Under the pieces are notes generated by a model. It had not been told where the DNA came from. It saw only the letters and a program-made list of their open reading frames with translations, and made no database searches. Shown in pieces: positions 28,841 through 35,984 of a stretch of 64,000 nucleotides of DNA. The stretch is taken from the NCBI GenBank assembly GCA_004353515.1, contig SMNZ01000005.1:124001-188000 (forward strand), in the 5' to 3' direction. Numbering within the stretch: position 1 is the first letter of the stretch; each line of letters begins with the position of its first letter. Both the position numbers and the translations under genes were made by a program. The stretch is from Alteromonadaceae bacterium M269. GTDB taxonomy: Bacteria; Pseudomonadota; Gammaproteobacteria; Enterobacterales; Alteromonadaceae.

Positions 28841-29103
28841 GGGCTGTTGATCTTTGGTGTACAGTTTTGCAGCGAATTGTTTGTTGTTTAGACAAAGAAG
28901 AGACTGTGTAGTGTAGAAATCTCCATAAGCAGGCTCTGATGCTGTATTAAAGAACAAACAAACGCTGTCCATAGGATTCGTTATAAAGGCTTTTTGCTCT
29001 TTGTTACGGACTTTTGACTTAGATTGCTAAGCCTTCAAGTCCGCGCCTCGCTCAATAAACCTTTATTTAGAACAAAACCTATACAGCAAAGATCAACAGA
29101 CCC
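28841..29103. mobile_element. MITE-like inverted-repeat element
   Basis: The left end (28841-28869) contains GCTGTTGATCTTTGGTGTAC and the right end (29073-29103), reverse complemented, contains TCTGTTGATCTTTGCTGTAT. The arms match at about 18 of 22 bases and the similarity continues into a TTTTG stretch on both sides. The 263-base interior holds no gene. Size and structure fit a non-autonomous inverted-repeat element; no transposase is visible and no clear target duplication could be assigned. Confidence 0.6.
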
Positions 29104-29106
29104 TTG

Positions 29107-29439
29107 CTATTCACGAATAAAAAACAGCCTTTTAATTTTGCTGTCGATAACTTCATACATTGCCGCAATATCTACCGGACCATCTGGCAGTCCGTAAACC
29201 GTTTCCCTATCTATCGCAAAGTCAGCAATATCCGATGTTGAATGCACTTTGCACGTTAACTCTGGGATAGCAAATCGTGCTTGGTACATGCTTTTAATCT
29301 GTTTTATACCTTCAGCAACGACTTTTGATGAGGGTAAATCGATTAGAGTCGCATCGTCGTGAAAAAGTGCGCAATACGCATCAATATCGTGATTGTTGTA
29401 GGCAATAAGCTGTTGGTTTGCAATTTCTCTAGGTGTCAT
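29107..29439 (-). CDS. SnoaL-like/NTF2-fold protein
   Basis: 110 residues. The start ATG at 29439 overlaps the stop of the upstream gene (ATGA), which fixes it against a longer frame. MTPREIANQQLIAYNNHDIDAYCALFHDDATLIDL is typical of the SnoaL/steroid isomerase-like NTF2 fold, a small barrel used by isomerases and binding proteins. Catalytic role and ligand are unknown. It forms an operon with the DUF4336 gene and both diverge from a TetR regulator. Confidence 0.8.
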   Translation of the reverse strand: MTPREIANQQLIAYNNHDIDAYCALFHDDATLIDLPSSKVVAEGIKQIKSMYQARFAIPELTCKVHSTSDIADFAIDRETVYGLPDGPVDIAAMYEVIDSKIKRLFFIRE

Positions 29440-30107
29440 TCGAACGTCTCTCTGACAAGCTGTTTTAATTTGGTTGGAAGCTGCGGTGACTCTATCGCAG
29501 AACCGTGGCAAGGCAAAATTAAGGTTGGTTTGTCGTGGTCAATTTGTTTGTACACCCAAGGTAGATAAGAATGGACGTCATCGACTCCCATTCTAGGAAA
29601 GGTTCCGAGTATTTGCGGCCTGTCAGATACGGACTTTTTAGCGTTTTCTTTCATGGTGCAGAAAGCATCAACGACTAACCAAGCATTGCTATTGTTCTGT
29701 TGTACTCTTAACCAGATCTCCCCAGTTTTCAGTCCAGATGTATTGATAACTGATATATGCGCAGGGAGTGATTTTTCAAAATAGGCTAAGTCTTGAAATT
29801 CTAGCCCAGTGATTTTATGCAAGCGTGGAATAGCTTCATCTGGCGCTAACAGACTAGCTTGAGGGAAAGCATCAACATATTCTGATAAACCTTTGTTGTG
29901 ATAATGGTTTGGCGCGAGAAGATAGGAAACGTCACCTAGCTCAGCAAGGCTATTTTTAACTTCGTCTGTTAATCCAAGTACTGGACTGAATAGACACAGT
30001 GAGCCGCCCCTGAGTTTGATAGCCGTGCAACGCAGCGTACCTTTAGTTGCTGAGTAAATACCTGTTAGGCCAGGATACTCAACGAATTTAGACATTGGTT
30101 TTGGCAT
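29436..30107 (-). CDS. DUF4336-like metallo-beta-lactamase-fold protein
   Basis: 223 residues. The layout resembles degenerate metallo-beta-lactamase-fold proteins of the DUF4336 type: LRCTAIKLRGGSLCLFSPV, then YLLAPNHYHNKGLSEYVDAFPQASLLA with the NHYHNKG metal-like motif, and LILPCHGSAIE at the C-terminus. It may be a hydrolase, but the full HxHxDH motif is not present. An internal ATG at 30095 (MSKFVEYPG) is an alternative start. Its promoter region carries a TetR-type palindrome at 30121-30136. Confidence 0.78.
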   Translation of the reverse strand: MPKPMSKFVEYPGLTGIYSATKGTLRCTAIKLRGGSLCLFSPVLGLTDEVKNSLAELGDVSYLLAPNHYHNKGLSEYVDAFPQASLLAPDEAIPRLHKITGLEFQDLAYFEKSLPAHISVINTSGLKTGEIWLRVQQNNSNAWLVVDAFCTMKENAKKSVSDRPQILGTFPRMGVDDVHSYLPWVYKQIDHDKPTLILPCHGSAIESPQLPTKLKQLVRETFE

Positions 30108-30120
30108 TGAATTTACATTC

Positions 30121-30136
30121 TTGAATGATCACTCAA
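30121..30136. promoter_or_regulatory. Probable TetR operator
   Basis: TTGAATGATCACTCAA is palindromic apart from one pair, and lies in the 70-base gap between the DUF4336 gene and the divergent tetR-type gene. TGA-N-TGATCA-like palindromes are common for TetR autoregulators, so the site probably controls both directions. Confidence 0.65.
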
Positions 30137-30177
30137 AAAACAATATCATCTTTTCTATGCACTGAGAAGAGGATGAT

Positions 30178-30783
30178 ATGGCGCGTAATATAGAGTTTGA
30201 ACAAGAGAGCGTATTAGATGCTGCGATGGCAATCTTTTGGGATAAAGGCTATCAAGGCACTTCTATGCAGGACTTGGAAAAAGCAACAACTCTAAAGCCA
30301 GGTAGTATTTACAACAGCTTTAAGAGTAAGAAAGGCTTGTTCTTAGCTGTTATTCAGCATTATCGAGAGAAGATGGTTGGTTTTCGTATTCAGACCATCC
30401 TCAATCAGGGTGATCCATTACAAGGCATCGAAGATTTTTTTAGAACCACCTACGTAGGGTTTGAACCTGAGCAATTAATTGGTTGTATGCTGACAAATAC
30501 GGCTACCGAATTGAACAACAGCGATAAAGACATTCAAGAGCATGTTGCTGGTGGGATTGAGATGATTGAGTCAGCTTTTCTTGTGCGTCTGTCTGAAGCT
30601 CAGGCATTGGGGCATATCAGCCCAGAGGTTAATCTCGAGCAAATGGCCCTTCATCTAACGTCTTGTTATCAGGGGCTATGTGTCGTTGGTCGGTTAACAC
30701 GAGATAGCAAACGCTTGAAAGTTATCGCAGACCAAGCGTTAGCTTCTCTCAAAAAGGATGGTCAAAATGAAATGGCTCAGTGA
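30178..30783 (+). CDS. TetR-family regulator
   Basis: 201 residues. The N-terminal HTH is clear (SVLDAAMAIFWDKGYQGTSMQDLEKATTLKPGSIYNSFKSKKGLF), followed by a helical ligand domain of the TetR C-terminal type (ENSD..., GCMLTNTATELNNSDKDIQEHV), similar to the AcuR/NemR-like group. GAGG precedes the ATG by five bases. It is divergent from the DUF4336/SnoaL operon with a palindrome between them, and the following membrane protein gene overlaps its end, so it probably represses both units. Confidence 0.88.
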   Translation: MARNIEFEQESVLDAAMAIFWDKGYQGTSMQDLEKATTLKPGSIYNSFKSKKGLFLAVIQHYREKMVGFRIQTILNQGDPLQGIEDFFRTTYVGFEPEQLIGCMLTNTATELNNSDKDIQEHVAGGIEMIESAFLVRLSEAQALGHISPEVNLEQMALHLTSCYQGLCVVGRLTRDSKRLKVIADQALASLKKDGQNEMAQ

Positions 30784-31195
30784 CAAACCTGCTTTTGCTG
30801 CGGTTGTTTGGAGTGGTCTCTGGTTAACCTTGTCTGAAGTTGTTCGATATTTTGTGTATGTTATGCCTGAAACACGAGAACACTTTGCTGTGATTGAAGG
30901 TGTGGCTCCTATGAATTTGGGTGTATTTGTGCTTTGGAGCCTTTGGATGACTTTACTGACACTGGTTGTCGTTTATTTCTATTGGCTACACGCAAAGGTC
31001 ATGGGGCACTCTCTTAAAGCTGTACTTTTATCGGCAAGTACCAGTTGGTTGATGTTCTTTGTCCTATTTTGGTTTGGGAATTTGAATATGGGACTCGCAA
31101 AATTAACTACTGCCGTAGTCGCACTTCCCTGGGCTTGGTTTGAGTTATTGGTGACCTGTTGGATTGCAAAATCTTTTTTAGAAAGGAGTTCTTGA
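30767..31195 (+). CDS. Four-TM membrane protein of unknown function
   Basis: 142 residues with four hydrophobic segments (FAAVVWSGLWLTLSEVVRYF, NLGVFVLWSLWMTLLTLVVVY, AVLLSASTSWLMFFVLFW, LTTAVVALPWAWFELLVTCW). The preferred start is ATG 30767, with AGGA eight bases upstream; ATG 30758 would have its purines immediately adjacent. It overlaps the last codons of the TetR gene, so it is in the regulator's operon. I do not recognise the family. Confidence 0.75.
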   Translation: MKWLSDKPAFAAVVWSGLWLTLSEVVRYFVYVMPETREHFAVIEGVAPMNLGVFVLWSLWMTLLTLVVVYFYWLHAKVMGHSLKAVLLSASTSWLMFFVLFWFGNLNMGLAKLTTAVVALPWAWFELLVTCWIAKSFLERSS

Positions 31196-31251
31196 ACTCA
31201 TTAAGCATGTTCAGTAATGTTTAATTAATTAACCCTCTTTGATTTATCACT

Positions 31252-31704
31252 TTGAATTTTAGAACACCACCTAACCGCTGGTTGATATTGTCAATCCTGC
31301 TTAGCGTTTGGCTAAACAGCGTGGTGCCGTTTTTAAGTTCTGCTTCCATCATTTCATCTATCAACAACGGTCAAAACGGTGACGCGTTATTGATCTGTAC
31401 TGGTACAGATATGAAGTGGGTTAGCGAGTCTGCGATGCTAGAGACGGGAGTTTTTGTTTTCCTCAATATGGAAGATGAAGCGTTGGAGTTGCCTTCTTTA
31501 GAACACACAAGCTGTCCATTACTGGTTTTAGCCGATCACGCGGCGGATGATAAAGCGCTTCCTGTTATTCAGTTTTTTAATGTTAATAATTTCTCAAGAG
31601 TCTACGCCCAGCCCCAACCGGCATTACCGATTTTTGAAATACATTCAACACACCCTTCAAGAGCCCCTCCTTTCCTTTCCTTTCTTAGCCGAAATAGTCG
31701 TTAA
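31252..31704 (+). CDS. DUF2946-like small exported protein
   Basis: 150 residues from a TTG; no ATG or GTG is available between the upstream in-frame stop and this point, and no clear ribosome binding site is seen. The N-terminus is a hydrophobic signal (WLILSILLSVWLNSVVPFL), the middle has LLICTGTDMKWVS and HTSCPLLVLADHA, and the end is HSTHPSRAPPFLSFL. This pattern resembles DUF2946 proteins, which often precede copper-type TonB receptors. The TonB receptor begins 42 bases later. The assignment is tentative. Confidence 0.6.
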   Translation: MNFRTPPNRWLILSILLSVWLNSVVPFLSSASIISSINNGQNGDALLICTGTDMKWVSESAMLETGVFVFLNMEDEALELPSLEHTSCPLLVLADHAADDKALPVIQFFNVNNFSRVYAQPQPALPIFEIHSTHPSRAPPFLSFLSRNSR

Positions 31705-31746
31705 GGGCGCCGAGCGCCAAATAATTTATAAGAATTGGAAAGTGTT

Positions 31747-34101
31747 ATGTTTTTAGCAAAGAAGTTTTGCGTGTCTGCCGTTCGTGCAGGCGTGCCTGTA
31801 ATGATGTCATCTGCTCTCGTTTTTTCGACCTATGCTTTGAGTAGTGAAGAAGTTTCTGAAGAAACAAAAGGGCGAAGTGATGATGTCGAAACCGTTACTG
31901 TTATTGCAGAACGGTTGTTTCAAGATACCACAGTCGTCAGCCCAACTAGTGTTGTTGATCAAGATGTTATGAATAGCATTAGTGTTCAAACGATAGAAGA
32001 CGCTATTGCTTATGAGCCGAGTCTGGTAGTGCGTCGTCGTTTTATTGGTGACCCTAACGGTGTGATTGGTATACGAGGCTCGAATGTCTTTCAGGGAACG
32101 CGTAGCCAAGTTTTCGCGGACGGCTTACCTTTGCATTATCACCTGCAAACGCGTTTTGCCGGAGCACCTCGTTGGTCGCTGGTTTCACCAAGCGAAGTTG
32201 AGCAAGTTGACGTGATTTATGGCCCCTTCTCCGCAGAATATAGCGGTAACGCTATCGGTGGTGTTGTAAATATCACCACCAAAACACCGGAGAAAAGGCG
32301 TTTAGTGTTAGAAGGCGCATTCTTTAGTCAAGAGTTTGATTTGCTCAATCGAGACGACAGGTTTAATGGCGGTAAAGCGTATATTGGTTATGAAGATAAG
32401 ATCGACAATCTGACTATTTTTGCTTCTTACAATCGGTTGGATAATGAAAGTCAGCCTTTAACACAATACTTCGGAACGACGACTGAAAGCGACCAGGGTA
32501 CGTCTGTTGTTGGAGGTATTGAAGGTATCGAAGCGCAAGGGCGAGATGCGATTTTTTACGCGGATTCTGGGCCAGAAGATGCACTGACGGAACTCTATAA
32601 AGTGAAGCTAGGCTATGACTTAGGTAATTATCAACTGCGAGGAACCATTGCTTACGAAGAGCGAAGTCGTGACGAACGACAGACTCGTAACTTATTAGAG
32701 GATGAATCCGGAACGCCTTTCTTTAATGGGACAGCAAATTCTGATGGTCGGTCTTTCCGTGTTAGAGGGAGTAATCTTCAAAACAGAACACAAGATAGGG
32801 ATAGCTTGCTCGTTGGGTTCGGAGTTAGTGGCCTGATAGCGAATACCGATTGGGCATTTGATGGATTCTATAGTCGATTTGAAATTATTGATGACCGAGA
32901 GATTCGCACTGGTCGAAGTCCTGCTGATCCGGACTTTGTGAGTGTTAACGAGAACTTTGGTAGTCGTATCACTGAGTTTGATGATACAGGGTGGCAAACA
33001 CTCGATATCAAGTTCGGAACGGGGAGTCTGTTCAATGATGATAAACAGCGATTGTCTGTTGGCTTTCACGCAGACCGCTATGAATTGAGTCTGATCGCAG
33101 ATGATTTTAATGTCGTTAGTGGTATACGTGCTAGCGATGAAGTCGATGGTGACCGAACCACTGGACGTTCGGATAGTGGCGGTAAAACAGAATCACTGGC
33201 GGCATTCCTTCAATATGGCTATGCATTTAATGAACAATGGGATTTAGCGCTCGGATTACGTCTTGAAGACTGGGATACGAGTGATGGCTTTACCGGAGGT
33301 ACTGAAGTTGATAGCCGCTCTGAAACGGGCGTATCGCCAAAGCTATCAATTGGTTATTTCCCTACTGAATCGCTATCTATACGATATTCACTTGCTAAGG
33401 CACTGCGTTTCCCAATTGTCGAAGAGCTATTTCGAAACGATGATGCAACAGGTGGCGGCACTACCTTTATTTCAGATCCGTCTCTTGATCCGGAAGATGG
33501 CATTTTTCACAATTTCTCTATTAACCAATCATTTGAAAATGGCAATGTCGGCATCAACCTATTCTACGATATTGTTGATGATGTGATTTTTAATCAAACG
33601 ACACCGACAGATATCGGAAATGTGACTACAAGCCTGCCGACCGATGAGGTGACAACCAAGGGTGCTGAGTTAACTTTTGAGCACAGCAATGTTGCAGGTT
33701 TGGGGGTTCGTATTCGATATAACCTGAGCTATATCGATGCCGAGATTACAGAAAATGCGCTGAATCCAGACATTATTGGCAATGAGTTCCCGCGTTTACC
33801 AAGATGGCGTAGCAATGTAATTTTGGGCTACGACATTAACCAAAGTGTTGATGTGAATATAAGCGCACGCTATGCAAGTAATAGCTTTGCTCGACTAGAT
33901 AATTTGGATATTGCTGAAAACGTCTTTGGTGCTCAAGATGAATATCTGTTTGTCGGTGTGAAAGTAAATTGGCAAGTAAAAGATAACGTTCGTCTCAGTG
34001 CTGGTATCGAAAACATTACCAACGAAGAAGCCTATGTTTTCCACCCTTGGCCTTTACGAACTTTTTATTTGGAAGCGCGTTATGTGTTTGAAGGTAAGTA
34101 G
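31747..34101 (+). CDS. TonB-dependent outer membrane receptor
   Basis: 784 residues from ATG 31747; a TTG four codons earlier is unlikely. A signal peptide is followed by a TonB-box-like ETVTVIAERL and a plug domain (IGIRGSNVFQGTRSQVFADGLPL; VDVIYGPFSAEYSGNAIGGVVNITTKTP), then a large beta-barrel ending in aromatic LEARYVFEGK. The pattern resembles receptors for metals or metallophores. The DUF2946-like protein upstream hints at copper (inference). Acidic and Asp/Asn-rich loops are typical of marine bacteria. A hairpin terminator follows at 34159. Confidence 0.92.
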   Translation: MFLAKKFCVSAVRAGVPVMMSSALVFSTYALSSEEVSEETKGRSDDVETVTVIAERLFQDTTVVSPTSVVDQDVMNSISVQTIEDAIAYEPSLVVRRRFIGDPNGVIGIRGSNVFQGTRSQVFADGLPLHYHLQTRFAGAPRWSLVSPSEVEQVDVIYGPFSAEYSGNAIGGVVNITTKTPEKRRLVLEGAFFSQEFDLLNRDDRFNGGKAYIGYEDKIDNLTIFASYNRLDNESQPLTQYFGTTTESDQGTSVVGGIEGIEAQGRDAIFYADSGPEDALTELYKVKLGYDLGNYQLRGTIAYEERSRDERQTRNLLEDESGTPFFNGTANSDGRSFRVRGSNLQNRTQDRDSLLVGFGVSGLIANTDWAFDGFYSRFEIIDDREIRTGRSPADPDFVSVNENFGSRITEFDDTGWQTLDIKFGTGSLFNDDKQRLSVGFHADRYELSLIADDFNVVSGIRASDEVDGDRTTGRSDSGGKTESLAAFLQYGYAFNEQWDLALGLRLEDWDTSDGFTGGTEVDSRSETGVSPKLSIGYFPTESLSIRYSLAKALRFPIVEELFRNDDATGGGTTFISDPSLDPEDGIFHNFSINQSFENGNVGINLFYDIVDDVIFNQTTPTDIGNVTTSLPTDEVTTKGAELTFEHSNVAGLGVRIRYNLSYIDAEITENALNPDIIGNEFPRLPRWRSNVILGYDINQSVDVNISARYASNSFARLDNLDIAENVFGAQDEYLFVGVKVNWQVKDNVRLSAGIENITNEEAYVFHPWPLRTFYLEARYVFEGK

Positions 34102-34158
34102 GTTGAGTAGAAGACCAGATTAGCACCTGCTATAAAAAGCTATCTTTTGTAAGTGCAT

Positions 34159-34189
34159 GCGAATAGCCGCTTAGTTGCGGCTTATTCGC
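34159..34189. terminator. Hairpin between convergent TonB receptor and diguanylate cyclase genes
   Basis: GCGAATAGCCGC pairs with GCGGC-T-TATTCGC around a TTAGTT loop, with one bulged base. It lies between two convergent genes, so it probably stops transcripts from both sides, although no strong T run follows on either strand. Confidence 0.6.
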
Positions 34190-34223
34190 GATTAATGATT
34201 GCTCCTAAAGTTTCGATTTGAGT

Positions 34224-35273
34224 TTATTTGCTGACGTTGATTCTGTCACGGCCGCTAGACTTGGCTTTGTACAAGGCATTGTCAGCGGAGCATAGTAGTG
34301 CTTCCGGTTTGTTGTACTCTCCGCGTTGTTCACAGGCAATGCCCTGGCTGACGGTGACTTTGACCGCTGGCATTAACCCCTGATCAACGAATGACAAAGC
34401 GCTAATTTGCTTCTGCACGCGTTTAGCAACAACTTCTGCGATGTTGGCGTTACAGCGAGGTAAAATCATGGCGAATTCTTCGCCCCCATATCTTGCCGTT
34501 AAGCAGTCTCTTGAGGGGATACACTCGTTAATGGCTGCTGCTACTTTCTTGAGGCACTTGTCGCCATTGATGTGACCGTGTTGATCGTTGAATTGCTTAA
34601 AATAATCGATGTCGATAATTAGCATACTGATAGGTTGGTTGTTAGTGACACATTCCATCCAACTTTCATTCAATGAGTTTTCAAAAGCATGTCTATTAGC
34701 AAGCCCAGTCAAGTGATCAGTGCGAGCTAAACGGCGTAGTTTATTGTACTCTGCTTTATGGCTTGTCAGGTTATGCAGCACCCCGATAAACAGTGGGTTT
34801 GCTTTGGTTTGTAAGTAAGGTAAGCAAGAAAGCGATAAGTCTGCTGCGAGTGAGGAACCATCGGCGCAGTTCAACATAATTTCTTTTGGGCCGTGGCTTA
34901 AGTTAGCTTCTTCATTGGCTTTTAAGCTTTCGAATAGCTCGTGGTATTCATCACGATAATAATCATTAAGAAAATCAGACCATTTTCGACCAATGAGAGC
35001 TTCTTTGGGTGCTGCAAATAACTTTGCTGCATATGAGTTGACCATCTCAATAACACCCTCGTTATTGATGATAAAAATCCCTTCGCTGATAAATTCGATC
35101 ATTTTGCATAATAATGTCAGTTGTTCACTTTCTTCTATTTGTGGCAAATGTCGCACATAGGAGATGGGAGCATGGTCAAAGTTGCGGGGCTGTTTATTAT
35201 CGTTGATGGAAGGATCTTCCAACGGGTTTTTAGGGTTACTTCTATTATTATACGGGTTGCTATTATCTGACAT
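34224..35273 (-). CDS. Diguanylate cyclase with PAS domain
   Basis: 349 residues from ATG 35273 (a GTG five codons upstream is possible). A PAS domain at about residues 60-180 (ISEGIFIINNEGVIEMVNSYAAKLF) leads to a GGDEF domain with RTDHLTGLANRHAFE and the active-site motif YGGEEFAMILPR, so it should make cyclic di-GMP from two GTP. The I-site RxxD is not obvious at the usual spacing. It is predicted cytosolic. A tandem 11-base repeat lies about 75 bases upstream, a form that also precedes the 68-residue membrane protein at 35.9 kb. Confidence 0.9.
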   Translation of the reverse strand: MSDNSNPYNNRSNPKNPLEDPSINDNKQPRNFDHAPISYVRHLPQIEESEQLTLLCKMIEFISEGIFIINNEGVIEMVNSYAAKLFAAPKEALIGRKWSDFLNDYYRDEYHELFESLKANEEANLSHGPKEIMLNCADGSSLAADLSLSCLPYLQTKANPLFIGVLHNLTSHKAEYNKLRRLARTDHLTGLANRHAFENSLNESWMECVTNNQPISMLIIDIDYFKQFNDQHGHINGDKCLKKVAAAINECIPSRDCLTARYGGEEFAMILPRCNANIAEVVAKRVQKQISALSFVDQGLMPAVKVTVSQGIACEQRGEYNKPEALLCSADNALYKAKSSGRDRINVSK

Positions 35274-35663
35274 TTTTAAACGACTCACTTAACTTCGTAA
35301 AACCGAGTGCAATGGATATCAAATACTCTAAAGAAAACGAGGGCCCCTAACCTTCTGTTAATCTTCTGATTGTAAGTTTTTGTTTCTTAATGATTTAATT
35401 TGATTCTCTGGTTTTCTTTTTTACCAATTTGTCATTGGCTTACTTGTTGTTTTCATTCGATTTTTAAATTGAAGTTGATTGAGGTTAGGTGAAATTAGAG
35501 TGGAAGGTTTCTAGTTGAGAGAGGTAAATTTACCTGTAAGAATTGTCATGGATAAATAGGTTCGAGCTATGAAATTTGGGGATGATGTTTATTTCATAGC
35601 CCGACTTTATATTTTCAAAAAATTAGGCGAAGTACGGAAACCTAAACTGAAGATCAACACGCT
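35274..35663. other. Intergenic region upstream of the diguanylate cyclase gene
   Basis: This 390-base AT-rich gap has a tandem 11-base motif at about 35352-35374 and a 16-base repeat (35651-35666) shared with 5399-5414. I saw no supported reading frame and no RNA gene. Confidence 0.5.
35352..35374 (-). promoter_or_regulatory. Tandem 11-base repeat, possible OmpR/PhoB-type site
   Basis: On the plus strand CTTCTGTTAAT is followed directly by CTTCTGATTGT. Two head-to-tail copies at 11-base period are the form bound by OmpR/PhoB winged-helix dimers. A sister site is at 35930-35953. Both precede minus-strand genes at about 60-80 bases. Confidence 0.4.
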
Positions 35664-35870
35664 CTAACTCTTCCCAAGGCTGATTTTAGTAAAAAGGTTG
35701 ATATAAAGCCTCAATGCAAACGCCGTCAAAATAGGGATAGCAATCACGCTAAGTAAGATAATGACAATCGAGCCAACAGGGCCGAATAAACTTGCTTGAC
35801 TGACGTAGCCCAAAGCAACAATGAGAAAGACAGTGAACAATAATAAAAAAGCATTTGTTAAGTTTTCCAT
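35664..35870 (-). CDS. Small two-TM membrane protein
   Basis: 68 residues with two hydrophobic segments (NAFLLLFTVFLIVALGYVS and VGSIVIILLSVIAIPILTAFAL) and a short basic tail. AGGTG lies five bases before the ATG. I do not recognise the family. It lies 115 bases downstream of the truncated ABC transporter gene on the same strand and has a tandem 11-base motif in its promoter, so it is probably its own unit rather than part of the export operon. Confidence 0.7.
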   Translation of the reverse strand: MENLTNAFLLLFTVFLIVALGYVSQASLFGPVGSIVIILLSVIAIPILTAFALRLYINLFTKISLGKS

Positions 35871-35929
35871 AAAACACCTGATTTTAAGTGGTATGCGGTA
35901 GGTGTAGATTAGTTTGTCTGGGTGATGGA

Positions 35930-35953
35930 AACCTTCTGATAACCTTCTGTTTT
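35930..35953 (-). promoter_or_regulatory. Tandem 11-base repeat, second copy
   Basis: On the plus strand CTTCTGATAAC is followed by CTTCTGTTTTT. It is the same motif and period as at 35352-35374 and precedes the 68-residue membrane protein gene by about 60 bases. Confidence 0.4.
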
Positions 35954-35984
35954 TAATTCTTTGTTTCTACTATGTTTTTCTATG

